A stretch of DNA of 64,000 nucleotides from Sphingomonas sp. IC-11 (GTDB taxonomy: Bacteria; Pseudomonadota; Alphaproteobacteria; Sphingomonadales; Sphingomonadaceae): assembly GCF_021043365.1 (NCBI RefSeq), contig NZ_JAJNDU010000001.1, forward strand, positions 620,001-684,000. The letters are read 5' to 3'. A program made the position numbers and the translations under genes. The notes beneath the pieces are model-generated. The model did no database searches, had not been told where the DNA came from, and worked only from the letters and a program-made list of their open reading frames with translations. Numbering within the stretch: position 1 is the stretch's first letter; each line of letters starts with the position of its first letter. Shown here one piece after another: positions 10,135 to 19,814 of this stretch.

Positions 10135-10452
10135 TTACCGGTCCGCGCCCGGCCGCAGCGGGGTGGCTGCGTGCGCGCCCACCACCGTGTGCCAGGGCTC
10201 GACCCGCCACGCTTTCACCAGCCCCTGCAATACATAGGGATCTGCCTTCGCGAAGGCTTCGGCGCTGGCGCGGTCACGGAACAGCAGCAGTGCAGATGCC
10301 ACGGGCTCGCCCACCGCCCCGCCCAGCACCAGATTACCGGTATCTGCCGCCGTCCAGGCGAGGCGAAGATGCTCCTCGCGGAACTCTCCACGCCGATCCA
10401 GATAATCCGGCGCCAGATCATAGACCAGCAACTGGTGCGCGGCGGCGTTCAC
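10135..10452 (-). CDS. YciI-like protein
   Basis: 105 aa. Small ferredoxin-like alpha/beta protein of the YciI family (cytoplasmic, function generally unknown). The family pattern is seen in EEHLRLAW near residue 24 and the ADPYVLQGLVKAWRVEPW segment near 69. The start is GTG at 10452, four bases overlapping the trpE stop (GTGA); a longer frame to 10530 lies wholly inside trpE and is rejected. Coupling to trpE suggests co-expression, but no link to tryptophan synthesis is established. Confidence 0.8.
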   Translation of the reverse strand: MNAAAHQLLVYDLAPDYLDRRGEFREEHLRLAWTAADTGNLVLGGAVGEPVASALLLFRDRASAEAFAKADPYVLQGLVKAWRVEPWHTVVGAHAATPLRPGADR

Positions 10453-11957
10453 TGTCCGAACCCGCCAGCGCTGGCTTGTGCAATCGCCTCTCGCGCCGCG
10501 GCGAGAAGGGCACCCGCCTTTGCCTCGCACTCGCGCTGCTCATAGGCGGGGTCGCTGTCCGCGACGATGCCGGCGCCCGCCTGAACATGCATGGTGCCGT
10601 CCTTCACAATCGCCGTCCGCAGGACGATGCAGGAGTCCATCGATCCATCCGGCGAGAAATAGCCGACACCTCCGGCATAGGCTCCGCGCTTTTCGCCCTC
10701 CAGTTCGGCAATGATCTGGCACGCCCGCACCTTGGGCGCACCGCTTACCGTTCCGGCCGGGAACCCGGCGAACAGCGCGTCGATGGCGTCATGCTTCGGA
10801 TCGAGTCGGCCCACCACGTTCGAGACGATGTGCATGACGTGGCTGTAGAATTCGACGGTGTAGCTGTCGGTGACGTTGACCGTGCCGGCGGCGGCCACCC
10901 GGCCCACGTCGTTGCGGCCGAGATCGAGCAGCATCAGGTGTTCCGCCCGCTCCTTGGGGTCCGCAAGCAGGCTGGTCCGGTTTGCCTCATCCTCGCTTGC
11001 CGTACGGCCACGCGGGCGAGTCCCCGCGATCGGCCGGATGGTCACTTCCCCATCACGCACGCGGACGAGGATTTCGGGGCTCGAGCCGGTCAGGGCAAAG
11101 CCGGGCAGATCGAGGTGATAAAGGAACGGAGACGGGTTGATCCGGCGCAGTGCGCGATAAAGCTCGAAAGGCGGAAGCGCGAAAGGCGTGGTGAAGCGCT
11201 GGGCGAGCACCACCTGAAAGATGTCGCCGGCGACGATATACTCTTTCGCCGCCCTCACCATCTCGCCATAGCGGCCCTCCGGCAGCACTGGCGCGAGAGC
11301 GATCTCAGCCGGTTCGCCGCGAACGCGCGGCGGCAGCGTTGCCGCTTCCAGCCGCGCCTCGATAGCGTCCAGCCGTTCACTGGCTTCGGCAACGATCGCC
11401 TCATCCGACCGGCCCGCCTTTGGCCAGACCGGTGCGACAAGGAACAGCGCATCGGCCAGCCGATCGAAGACCAGGATCACGGTCGGCCGAACGAACATCA
11501 TGTCCGGCAATCCCAGCGCATCAGTCTTCGGCGCGGGCAGATCTTCGACTAGGCCGATCGTCTCGTAGCCGAAATACCCCACCAGGCAGGCCAGCGCGCG
11601 CGGCAGTTCTTCCGGCACGTCCATCCGGCAGGAGGCGACCAGATCGCGCAGCGCGGCGAGGGTCGGCGCCTCGCAAGCAACGAATGCGTCGCGATCGGTC
11701 AGCCAGCGGCGGTTGATCGACGCGTGATTGCCTTCCGCCCGGAAGACGAGGTCGGGCGCGAGGCCGATCAGGCTATGCCGCCCGCGAACCGCGCCGCCTT
11801 CGACCGATTCCAGCAGGAAGTCGCCGCGGCCCGGCTCGATGAGCTTCAGGGCGGCCGCCACCGGCGTTTCGGTGTCGGCGATGCGCCGCCGCCAGACGAG
11901 CGCCGGCCGCCCTCCAGCGAGAGCGTCGAGGGCGGCTCGGTTACTGATTGGAGCCAC
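10449..11957 (-). CDS. trpE: Anthranilate synthase component I
   Basis: 502 aa. Converts chorismate to anthranilate using ammonia from TrpG. The N-terminal tryptophan feedback motif LLES-x10-S is intact near residue 48, so the enzyme should be inhibited by tryptophan. The chorismate-binding C-terminal half holds the motifs PIAGTRPRGRT, DLGRNDVGRVA and GAPKVRA. The probable start is GTG at 11957, which overlaps the end of ppiD by 17 bases, pointing to translational coupling. Confidence 0.96.
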   Translation of the reverse strand: MAPISNRAALDALAGGRPALVWRRRIADTETPVAAALKLIEPGRGDFLLESVEGGAVRGRHSLIGLAPDLVFRAEGNHASINRRWLTDRDAFVACEAPTLAALRDLVASCRMDVPEELPRALACLVGYFGYETIGLVEDLPAPKTDALGLPDMMFVRPTVILVFDRLADALFLVAPVWPKAGRSDEAIVAEASERLDAIEARLEAATLPPRVRGEPAEIALAPVLPEGRYGEMVRAAKEYIVAGDIFQVVLAQRFTTPFALPPFELYRALRRINPSPFLYHLDLPGFALTGSSPEILVRVRDGEVTIRPIAGTRPRGRTASEDEANRTSLLADPKERAEHLMLLDLGRNDVGRVAAAGTVNVTDSYTVEFYSHVMHIVSNVVGRLDPKHDAIDALFAGFPAGTVSGAPKVRACQIIAELEGEKRGAYAGGVGYFSPDGSMDSCIVLRTAIVKDGTMHVQAGAGIVADSDPAYEQRECEAKAGALLAAAREAIAQASAGGFGQ

Positions 11958-13884
11958 CCTGGCCGACCAGGCTGGCCTTCACGCGTGCCACCGCATCCGG
12001 GTTCCGGCTCGCCTTCATCGCCTTCTTCACGGCTTCGGTGAACTGCTGTGCATATTCACCGCCGACCACGCGGCCGAGATCCTGACGGGTAGCGGTCAAC
12101 ACCTGCGGGATCTTCGCGGCATCCCCCGCGGTAATCTGCTCCACTTTGACGATCAGCCAGCCATTCCCGGCCGGTGACTCCAGCATCTTGGCGGTGCCGC
12201 CCTTCATGCTGAACATCAGCGCGAGCACCGGATTGGGGCCTCGCGGATCGGCGTTCACCTGCGAGCGTGCGGCAACCAGCCGTTCAACCTTGCCGCCGCG
12301 GACACCGGCATCAGCCAGGGCCTTGTCGATGGCAGCACCCTTGTTGATCGCTGCAAGCGCCTTGGTGGCTGCCGCACGCGCGGCGCGACGGGCACGATCG
12401 GCGGCGAAGTCTTGCGCCACCTGATCGCGTACCGATGCCAGCGGTCGCGGCGCGGCACGGACGATCCGGTCCAGCGCAACCACCGCGAAGCTGCCGTCGG
12501 CGGCAGTCTGGACAACCTGAGGATCGTCACCTTCCTCCGACTGGAAGGCCGCCGACAGGATCGGCAGCAGTGCGGGGTCGGGCTGCACGTTCGGCTTTTC
12601 CGGGTCGATGCCAGTCGCGGTGAGCGCCGGTGTGGCGACCGCCGTCAGCTTCTGGTCGGCGACCAGTTCGGAGAAGTTCGCGTTGTCTGCGATCGAGTCT
12701 TCCAGGGCGTCGCGGATCGCTGCAAGGCTGTCCGCGGTCTTTTTCTTCGTCAATTCCTCTACGATCGTCGGACGCGCTTCGGCCAGCGACTTGCCGGCGA
12801 CCTGAGCGACATTCTCAACCTTCGCGACCACGAAGCCGATCGAGCCGCGCACGGGCCCGATCACGCCGCCACTCTGCGCGCCAAACACGGCATCCGCAAC
12901 TGCAGCAGAGCTCGCCTGCGTCAGCGCCTGCTTGTCCTGCCCCTCCAGGCGGCGCGCCTCCAGGCCGGCGGCACGTGCCGCGTCGGACACGGAAGTGCCG
13001 CCGCGGACCTTGCTGGCCAATGATGCTGCTGCCTTTTGATCCAGCACCGTGACGAGGGACACGGTCCGCGTCTCACGGGCGCCCCAGCGCGCCTTGTCGC
13101 CATTGTACGCCGCGGCAATGTCCGCCTCGGTCGGCGTCGCGCGTGCCTTCACTGTTTCGGGCGTCACGATGGCGTAGCGGGCGACACGGCGCTCCGGAAG
13201 CGAGTAGCGGGTGACATTTCGCTGATACCAGTTCTGGATTTCCGCATCGGTCGGTGCGCTGCCCGCCGACATGGCAGACGCCGGGATCATCGCTACCTGC
13301 CCGGCACGACGCTCCAGCAGCAAGGAGGCGTAGGGGAGGGCAAGTGACTGCGGAACCTGGCTGGCGCCCAGCTGCGGCCGCAGCAGGAACTGCACCATGG
13401 TTTCCCGGGCGATATCGGATTGGACCTGGGCGTCGGTCAGGCGGTTGCGGGCGAGCACCTGCTCATAGATTGCCTGGTCGAACTTGCCGGTGGGGCCCTG
13501 AAGGGCGGGGATGTTGCGAAGCTCGCTGCCGATCAGCGCGCGGCTCACCACCATGCCCTGGTCCTGGCCAAATGCTTCCAGTGCAAGGCCGTTCAGCATC
13601 CGGTCCAGCACGCTTTCCACACCGCCGGCGGCCACCAGCTGGCTCATGTCGGCCGTAGGAGAGCGCTGCTGGGCGCCACGCAACTCGTCCTGTACGCGGC
13701 GGGTGAGTTCGGTTTCGGAAACGCTCTCGCCTCCGACCTTGGCGACTGTGCCGCCACTGGCCCCTGCGCTCTGCAGGCCAGTGATATCGCCCAGCGCGAA
13801 TGCCAGCGCGATGACGCCCAGCACGCCCATCGTGATGACGATGCCAAAGCGTGAATAGATGATACGACGAAAGAACCCGAGCAT
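11941..13884 (-). CDS. ppiD: PpiD/SurA-type peptidyl-prolyl isomerase, membrane anchored
   Basis: 647 aa periplasmic folding factor. A single N-terminal membrane anchor (about residues 13-31, GIVITMGVLGVIALAFA) is followed by a SurA-type chaperone region (about 35-190), a PPIC-type parvulin segment (about 235-360) and a long second chaperone-like half. The annotated length is close to E. coli PpiD (623). It is the first gene of the run with trpE and diverges from tpiA across about 80 bp. Confidence 0.88.
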   Translation of the reverse strand: MLGFFRRIIYSRFGIVITMGVLGVIALAFALGDITGLQSAGASGGTVAKVGGESVSETELTRRVQDELRGAQQRSPTADMSQLVAAGGVESVLDRMLNGLALEAFGQDQGMVVSRALIGSELRNIPALQGPTGKFDQAIYEQVLARNRLTDAQVQSDIARETMVQFLLRPQLGASQVPQSLALPYASLLLERRAGQVAMIPASAMSAGSAPTDAEIQNWYQRNVTRYSLPERRVARYAIVTPETVKARATPTEADIAAAYNGDKARWGARETRTVSLVTVLDQKAAASLASKVRGGTSVSDAARAAGLEARRLEGQDKQALTQASSAAVADAVFGAQSGGVIGPVRGSIGFVVAKVENVAQVAGKSLAEARPTIVEELTKKKTADSLAAIRDALEDSIADNANFSELVADQKLTAVATPALTATGIDPEKPNVQPDPALLPILSAAFQSEEGDDPQVVQTAADGSFAVVALDRIVRAAPRPLASVRDQVAQDFAADRARRAARAAATKALAAINKGAAIDKALADAGVRGGKVERLVAARSQVNADPRGPNPVLALMFSMKGGTAKMLESPAGNGWLIVKVEQITAGDAAKIPQVLTATRQDLGRVVGGEYAQQFTEAVKKAMKASRNPDAVARVKASLVGQGGSNQ

Positions 13885-13967
13885 GCAGCGCCAATCCGTT
13901 GAACGGCGCTCGCTTTAAGGGCGCCTCTTCGTTACCGCAACGGCGCAACCGACAAGGGGGAGAGAGC

Positions 13968-14702
13968 ATGCGTCGCAAGTTCGTGGCGGGTAACTGGAAG
14001 ATGAACGGCAATCTGGCGGCGCTGGCCGAGCTCGAAGCCGTGGCAACGTCGATCGATCCGCGCGTTGACGTGGCAATCGCGGTGCCAGCGACGCTGATCC
14101 ATCCCGCCGCCCAGTGCGCAGGCTTTCCGATCGGCGCCGAGGATGTTCATGCTGCGGACAGCGGCGCACATACTGGCTGCGTTTCGGCACCGATGATCAA
14201 GGAGGCGGGCGCCGTCTTCTCCATCGTCGGCCACTCGGAACGGCGGCAGGGCCAGGGTGAAACCGACGCGGACGTGAAGGCCAAGGCCGAAGCATGCCGC
14301 CGCCATGGTCTGGATGCGATCCTGTGCGTTGGCGAGACGCTTGAGCAGCGCGAAGCCGGTGAGGCGGAAAAGGTCGTCACGGCTCAGGTCCGCGCCTCGT
14401 TGCCGGAGGGCGCCGCCGGCGATTGGCTCGCGATTGCCTATGAGCCGATCTGGGCGATCGGGACTGGTAAGGTCGCGACCGTTGCTGACGTGGAAGCAAT
14501 GCATGCCGCCATCCGCGGCGCGCTGGTGGAAGTACTCGGGGCGGAGCAGGGTGGCGCCATTCGCCTTTTGTACGGTGGCTCCGTCACGGCCGAGAATGCC
14601 GCCGGGCTGCTCCACGCGGCGGAGGTGGACGGCGCGCTGGTCGGCGGCGCGAGCCTGACCGCAGCCAAGTTCGCGCCGATCATCGCGGCGGCTGTTGGCT
14701 GA
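13968..14702 (+). CDS. tpiA: Triosephosphate isomerase
   Basis: 244 aa glycolytic enzyme interconverting DHAP and glyceraldehyde 3-phosphate. Catalytic residues are in GNWKMN (Lys near 12), SIVGHSERR (His near 90) and AYEPIWAIGTG (Glu near 160); the phosphate-binding YGGSV is near 205. ATG at 13968 has a strong GGGGGAGAG site. A longer frame from 13899 lacks family similarity. It is followed by a hairpin at 14724-14755. Confidence 0.97.
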   Translation: MRRKFVAGNWKMNGNLAALAELEAVATSIDPRVDVAIAVPATLIHPAAQCAGFPIGAEDVHAADSGAHTGCVSAPMIKEAGAVFSIVGHSERRQGQGETDADVKAKAEACRRHGLDAILCVGETLEQREAGEAEKVVTAQVRASLPEGAAGDWLAIAYEPIWAIGTGKVATVADVEAMHAAIRGALVEVLGAEQGGAIRLLYGGSVTAENAAGLLHAAEVDGALVGGASLTAAKFAPIIAAAVG

Positions 14703-14723
14703 TCCGATCTGCCGGTCAGGCGT

Positions 14724-14755
14724 GCAGACCGCAGGTGCCAGCGCCTACGGTCTGC
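14724..14755 (+). terminator. Hairpin after tpiA
   Basis: GCAGACCG (14724-14731) pairs perfectly with CGGTCTGC (14748-14755). The helix extends inward through AGG/CCT after one mismatch. There is no T-run, so this is a terminator or RNA-end hairpin of the weak type. Confidence 0.5.
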
Positions 14756-14856
14756 CGCAGTCTGAGATGGCCGGATCGCGCCGGAACGACGCTGATTGCG
14801 TCTGATGCGACGCTGACATCTGCAAGCTTGATTGGGATGTGCGAGGTAGCTCGTGC

Positions 14857-16239
14857 TTAGCCGTATCGCTTTTTCAGCACGCCCCAGGCTGCCCGCAAGC
14901 CGAGCGCTTCGCCACCTTTCGGGCGGGCCGGCTTGGCAGCCGGGCGCCACGCAAATGTGTCGACATGGGCCCAGGCGACGTTCTTCGGCACGAACCGCCG
15001 AAGGAACAGCGCCGCGGTGACCGCGCCTGCAAAGCCGCTGTCCGGCGCATTGACCATGTCGGCAATGTCCGACTTCAGCATGTCCTCGTAACCGTCCCAA
15101 AGCGGCAATCGCCACATCGGATCGTGAGCAGCGTCTGCTGCCTCCAGGAAGTCGGCGGCGAGCGTTTCGTCATTGGTGAAGAGCGGGGGCAGGTCAGGTC
15201 CCAGCGCCACCCGCGCTGCGCCGGTCAACGTCGCGTAATCCAGGATCAGTTCCGGCGACCCCTCGGCCGCCTTCGTAAGCGCGTCAGCCAGGATCAGGCG
15301 ACCTTCCGCGTCCGTATTGGTATTTTCCACGGTGAGGCCCTGCCGCGTGCGCAGCACGTCGCCAGGTCGGAAGGCATCGCCCGCAATGGCGTTTTCCACT
15401 GCCGGGATCAGCAGGTGCAACCTGACCTTCAGCTTCGCCGCCATAACCAGGCTGGCAAGAGCGATCATGTGCGCCGCGCCGCCCATGTCCTTTTTCATCA
15501 GCCGCATCGCCGAGGACGGCTTGATGTCGAGGCCGCCCGAATCGAAGCAGACGCCCTTGCCGATCAACGCAACGCGAGGGTGGGCCGGATCACCCCATTC
15601 CAGTTCGATCAGCCGGGGCGAGCGATTCTTTGCCGCCGCCTGGCCCACCGCATGGATCATGGGATACTCGTCCGCGAGCACGTCCCCGCGAATGCAGTTG
15701 AACGTGGCGCCATGCTTTTTAGCCAAGGCCTCGACAATCGCCTCCAACTCGGCCGGACCGAGATCGGATGCACCGGTGTCGACAAGATCGCGGACTAGGG
15801 CGGTCGCTTCGGCCAGGCGAACGATTTCCTCGATTCGCGCCGGCTCTCCGGTCAGCAACACGCGTGGCCCCTGTGGTTCCGGGGTGCGATAGCGGGTAAA
15901 CTTGTGCTGTCCGAGCGCCCACCCGAGCATGGCCGCGCCCGGTTCCCCCTTTGCAAGGCGATAGGTTCCCTCGGGGAGGCCATCGCCAAGGGAAGCGATC
16001 CGCCAGGGTGAGCTTTCCGCCTCGTTGCACACCAGCAGCATGGACCAGTCCTCGGCCGAGTCGCCGGGCAGAATGGCCCGATTGCCCGGCTTTCCCACTA
16101 CCTTGCCCGCCGCCACGGCAGTGCGGCTGCGGACGGGTTGCTGTGCCAGCCAGTCGCTGAAGTCGTCGGGATGAACGACATGGATCAGGCGGGCGGGCTG
16201 GCCGCGATCGGCGGCGAGGAAGGAGCTGAAGTCAGTCAT
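14857..16239 (-). CDS. Leucyl aminopeptidase, M17 family
   Basis: 460 aa cytosolic two-metal aminopeptidase. The N-terminal third is the regulatory domain. The catalytic half has [19 protein letters not shown] near residue 213, the basic MKKDMGG loop near 240, and the family signature [14 protein letters not shown] near 295. ATG at 16239 has AAAGG six bases upstream; the frame extends further to 16356 without family similarity. Converges with tpiA and diverges from trxB. Confidence 0.93.
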   Translation of the reverse strand: MTDFSSFLAADRGQPARLIHVVHPDDFSDWLAQQPVRSRTAVAAGKVVGKPGNRAILPGDSAEDWSMLLVCNEAESSPWRIASLGDGLPEGTYRLAKGEPGAAMLGWALGQHKFTRYRTPEPQGPRVLLTGEPARIEEIVRLAEATALVRDLVDTGASDLGPAELEAIVEALAKKHGATFNCIRGDVLADEYPMIHAVGQAAAKNRSPRLIELEWGDPAHPRVALIGKGVCFDSGGLDIKPSSAMRLMKKDMGGAAHMIALASLVMAAKLKVRLHLLIPAVENAIAGDAFRPGDVLRTRQGLTVENTNTDAEGRLILADALTKAAEGSPELILDYATLTGAARVALGPDLPPLFTNDETLAADFLEAADAAHDPMWRLPLWDGYEDMLKSDIADMVNAPDSGFAGAVTAALFLRRFVPKNVAWAHVDTFAWRPAAKPARPKGGEALGLRAAWGVLKKRYG

Positions 16240-16384
16240 TGCAACCTTTGTCTCTCCTCCCTTCATCGGGAGGGTGCGGAAGCGCGAGTCTGTTGGGGCA
16301 AGGACATGCCCGTCCACTTTGCGCCCCGCAACCCGGGGCGGTGGGATGGTTCCCATGATCCGTCGTGCACCCTACATCGGGGGC

Positions 16385-17353
16385 ATGACGACACACTCGA
16401 CTCGCATGCTCATTCTCGGGTCCGGCCCGGCCGGCCTTTCCGCTGCCATCTACGGCGCACGCGCCGGCATGAAGCCGATCCTTGTTCAGGGCATTCAGCC
16501 CGGTGGTCAGTTGATGACCACCACGGACGTGGAAAACTATCCCGGCTTTGCTGACGTGATCCAGGGGCCGTGGCTCATGGAGCAGATGCAGAAGCAGGCC
16601 GAGCATGTCGGTACGCAGTTGATGTGGGATACCATTGTCGCCGTCGACCTGACCCGCCGGCCGTTCCGCCTGACCGGCGACAGCGGCGACATCTACGAGG
16701 GGGACGTGCTGGTGATTGCTACCGGCGCGCAGGCAAAGTGGCTCGGCCTGCCGAGCGAAGACGCGATGAAGGGCAAGGGCGTTTCCGCCTGCGCCACCTG
16801 CGACGGCTTCTTTTATCGCGGCAAGAAGGTCGCCGTCATCGGCGGCGGCAATACCGCGGTCGAGGAAGCGCTTTATCTCACCAACCATTCCGATGACGTC
16901 ACGTTGATCCACCGCCGTGACAGTTTGCGTGCGGAGAAGATCCTGCAGGAGCGACTGTTTGCGCATCCCAATGTGAAGGTGCTGTGGAACAAGGAAGTTC
17001 GTGAGTTCGTGGATGGCGGCGGCAATGCCGGGCTCGTCGCGCTCGACCTGCGGGATACGGTAACGGGCGAACATTCCCGGCTCGATGTTGAAGGCGGGTT
17101 CGTCGCGATCGGTCACCATCCCGCGACCGAGCTCTTCCGCGGGCATCTGGAGCTCGACGAGGATCATTATATCAAGGTCGAAACCGGCTCCACGCGCACC
17201 AGCGTTCCCGGCGTCTTTGCGTGCGGCGACGTGATGGACAAGGTCTACCGCCAGGCGGTCACCGCGGCGGGCACCGGCTGCATGGCGGCACTGGATGCGG
17301 AGCGCTTCCTGGCGGAGGCGGATTTCGAAAAAATGGCGGAAGCGGCGGAATAA
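16385..17353 (+). CDS. trxB: Thioredoxin-disulfide reductase
   Basis: 322 aa NADPH-dependent flavoprotein that reduces thioredoxin. The FAD motif [13 protein letters not shown] is at residues 11-23, the redox-active CATC pair near residue 138, the NADPH motif [11 protein letters not shown] near 155, and the second FAD motif [10 protein letters not shown] near 280. I chose ATG at 16385; in-frame ATGs upstream add residues not found in the family. Confidence 0.96.
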   Translation: MTTHSTRMLILGSGPAGLSAAIYGARAGMKPILVQGIQPGGQLMTTTDVENYPGFADVIQGPWLMEQMQKQAEHVGTQLMWDTIVAVDLTRRPFRLTGDSGDIYEGDVLVIATGAQAKWLGLPSEDAMKGKGVSACATCDGFFYRGKKVAVIGGGNTAVEEALYLTNHSDDVTLIHRRDSLRAEKILQERLFAHPNVKVLWNKEVREFVDGGGNAGLVALDLRDTVTGEHSRLDVEGGFVAIGHHPATELFRGHLELDEDHYIKVETGSTRTSVPGVFACGDVMDKVYRQAVTAAGTGCMAALDAERFLAEADFEKMAEAAE

Positions 17354-17363
17354 TACCCTGATC

Positions 17364-17456
17364 TGTCATGCCGGGCTTGTTCCCGCACCGCCGGTGCCGC
17401 AAACGCTGCGGGCCAACGGGCACGCCGTTGGGTGCCGGAAAGTGCCCGGCATGACA
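17364..17456. repeat. Palindromic intergenic element with 13-bp inverted ends
   Basis: TGTCATGCCGGGC (17364-17376) is perfectly inverted at 17444-17456. A second perfect hairpin, CCAACGG-GCACG-CCGTTGG, lies inside at 17413-17431. The ends match the CCGGCATGACA-type palindromes dispersed between genes in many alphaproteobacteria. It fills most of the gap between trxB and the S10 gene and may also end the trxB transcript. Confidence 0.7.
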
Positions 17457-17475
17457 CAAGATCTTGGGGGGTCGC

Positions 17476-18984
17476 TTGAAGCTGAAATTCGTCCTGGCGC
17501 TTACCGCCGCCATTGCCGCACCGCTGGCGGCACAGAACAAGCCTGAGACCAAGGCCGAACGGTCGGATGATGCCGCGATCCCACCGCCCGTCGTGTCGGT
17601 CACGCGGCATTCCGGCACCTTCGGCGGCACGCGCATCAACTATCGTGCGATCGCTGGCGAGACCTACCTGAAGGACAAGGATGGCAAGCCTCTCGCTGCT
17701 ATCACGTCATACAGCTACATCAAGGAAGGGCCGGTCGATCCCAAGCGGCCGGTGACCTTCCTGTGGAATGGTGGTCCCGGGTCCGGTTCCCTGTGGCTGC
17801 ACATGGGCGCATTCGGACCCAAGCGCGTGGTGATCCCATCCGACGCGCGCGACGACGGCGCCCCGCCTTATCCCATTGTCGACAACGTCGATTCGCTCCT
17901 CGATGTCACCGACCTCGTCTTCATTGATCCCGTCGGAACCGGATTCAGCCGGGCGCTCGGCAAGACCGATCCCAAGGATTATTGGGGGGTGACGAAGGAC
18001 GCCAAGTCGATGGCCGCCTTCATCCGGCTGTGGCTCAACGAGAACGGTCGCTGGAATGCCCCGAAATTTATCGGCGGCGAAAGCTATGGCACGACCCGTT
18101 CTGCGGCAGTCATCAATGAGCTTGAGGGCACCTACACCGACGTATCGGTCAACGGGATCATCCTCATCTCATCGATCCTGGATTTGAGCGCGGCGGCGGA
18201 CACGCCAGGCAACGAGATCGGCTACATCACGAACCTGCCCTCGATGGCCGCGACCGCCTGGTACCACAACAAGGTTGCTGACCGGCCCGCCACCGTTGAA
18301 CAGTTCATCGCAGAGGCCAAGGCCTTCGCAATCGGCCCCTACGCTAGCGCCTTGCTGAAGGGCAATGCGTTGACCGCCGAAGAGCGGCAGGCAATCCTTC
18401 CGCAACTCTCGCGCTACACCGGTGTGTCGCAGGAATATCTGGCGCGTGCCGATCTGCGTCTGGCGCCGGGACGCTTCTACAAGGAGCTGCTGCGCGACCG
18501 CGGTCAAACGATCGGGCGGCTCGACACGCGCTATCTGGGCAAGGATTACGACAATGCCGGCGAGGAGCCGGACAATGATCCGAGCTTCTATGCGATCGAT
18601 GGTGCCTACACGGCGGCAATGAACGCCTATGCCCGCGAAACGCTGAAATACTCGCCCGACGTCACCTACGTTTCGATCGGCGGCGTCGGCGATTGGGACT
18701 GGAAGATCGGCGGCCCCCGCGGCGGCGCCGGGTATGTCAATGTTGCGCCGTACATCGGCCGCGCAATGCGTGAGAACAGCGGCCTGCGAGTGTTCGTTGG
18801 TCAGGGCTATTACGACTTTGCGACGCCCTTCTTCGGTGCGGAATATTCACTGAACCGAACCGGCATTCCCAATGACGGGCGGATTACCTGGCATTGGTAC
18901 AATGCCGGTCACATGATGTACGTCCGCGATGAGGATTTGCGTAAGCTGTCCACGGACGTGCGCGCCTTTATCAGGGCGCGCTGA
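17476..18984 (+). CDS. S10 family serine carboxypeptidase, exported
   Basis: 502 aa with signal peptide MKLKFVLALTAAIAAPLAAQ. Family motifs are FLWNGGPGSGSLWLHMGAFGP near residue 95 (oxyanion loop) and GESYGTTRS near 199 (nucleophile Ser). The likely Asp is in GYYDFATP near 445 and the His in NAGHMMY near 477, completing the triad. TTG at 17476 is favoured because GGGGGG lies four bases upstream; another TTG at 17464 overlaps that site. Likely periplasmic. It ends 14 bp inside the convergent exosortase hydrolase 1 gene. Confidence 0.9.
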   Translation: MKLKFVLALTAAIAAPLAAQNKPETKAERSDDAAIPPPVVSVTRHSGTFGGTRINYRAIAGETYLKDKDGKPLAAITSYSYIKEGPVDPKRPVTFLWNGGPGSGSLWLHMGAFGPKRVVIPSDARDDGAPPYPIVDNVDSLLDVTDLVFIDPVGTGFSRALGKTDPKDYWGVTKDAKSMAAFIRLWLNENGRWNAPKFIGGESYGTTRSAAVINELEGTYTDVSVNGIILISSILDLSAAADTPGNEIGYITNLPSMAATAWYHNKVADRPATVEQFIAEAKAFAIGPYASALLKGNALTAEERQAILPQLSRYTGVSQEYLARADLRLAPGRFYKELLRDRGQTIGRLDTRYLGKDYDNAGEEPDNDPSFYAIDGAYTAAMNAYARETLKYSPDVTYVSIGGVGDWDWKIGGPRGGAGYVNVAPYIGRAMRENSGLRVFVGQGYYDFATPFFGAEYSLNRTGIPNDGRITWHWYNAGHMMYVRDEDLRKLSTDVRAFIRAR

Positions 18985-19753
18985 GGACGGATCGGATCGC
19001 CCGCTCGAGCGCAACGGCGTCGCCCGGGCGAGCGAAGCTGTGTGATCCGGTATCGATGGTGATGGTGCGCGGGAAAATACCCGCGCGCCTCGCCGCATCG
19101 GCATAGGCGATGGCTGTTCCATCACCGCGAGCCAGGATGACGGTGGCGCGGTCGCCCCAGCGAGCGATGGCCTCCAACGTGCGGGAGGTCAGATCCGTGG
19201 CCTCCTCGCGCGCCGCGATCTTCTTCAACCCGCGGAGCAGCTTGGCAGGCGAGAGCCCGCGGGTGGCGATCCGTTTCCAAGCCGCCGGGCTTTGCAGTTG
19301 CGCCAGATAATGCGCCTTGATGGCGGCCGGCGGCGGCAGGTTGGCCGCGCTTTCCACCACCCATGGATTCGCCAGCACAACTGAGTTGCAGCCGGCCTCG
19401 TTCCCCCACCACGCAAGACTGGTGGCCGCGTCGCAGTTTCCGAACCCGATCAAGCGACTGACCTGGGGCGCGACTGCTCGGAACGTGGCGGCAGCAGCAA
19501 GCAGATCTTCGCTGGCGTTCGAAAATGTCCGGTTGCTTCCGCTGGAGTCTCCGACACCGCGCCGATCATAGCGAAAGACAGGCGTGCCGGCGCTCGCCAG
19601 GCGAGCCGCAAGCATCGCCATTGCGCGATGTGCGCCAGCCCGAATCTCGTTGCCGCCGGTGACGATCAGCAGGCCGGTCGTTCCCGGCGCCTCATCGATC
19701 GTGCCCAGAAGCGTTTCTCCGGCACATTCAAAGGTCAGATGTCGGCGGTTCAC
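18971..19753 (-). CDS. Exosortase A-associated hydrolase 1
   Basis: 260 aa alpha/beta hydrolase of the XrtA locus (TIGR03100 type). The nucleophile elbow is GFGNCDAATS, with Cys107 where most hydrolases have Ser. The early YDRRGVGDSSG is the oxyanion-side motif, and the likely acid and His are in ILARGDGTAI and GSHSFARP. A thioester substrate, such as one on the neighbouring acyl carrier protein, would suit a Cys hydrolase, but this is inference. The start GTG at 19753 is the best of few options; the open frame continues to 19894 with no family similarity. Confidence 0.85.
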   Translation of the reverse strand: MNRRHLTFECAGETLLGTIDEAPGTTGLLIVTGGNEIRAGAHRAMAMLAARLASAGTPVFRYDRRGVGDSSGSNRTFSNASEDLLAAAATFRAVAPQVSRLIGFGNCDAATSLAWWGNEAGCNSVVLANPWVVESAANLPPPAAIKAHYLAQLQSPAAWKRIATRGLSPAKLLRGLKKIAAREEATDLTSRTLEAIARWGDRATVILARGDGTAIAYADAARRAGIFPRTITIDTGSHSFARPGDAVALERAIRSVLSAP

Positions 19754-19814
19754 CCGAACCAGTCCGCCGAAAACGCCTGTATCATCTCCGCCGGTAGCCG
19801 CCGTTCGCCCGCCA

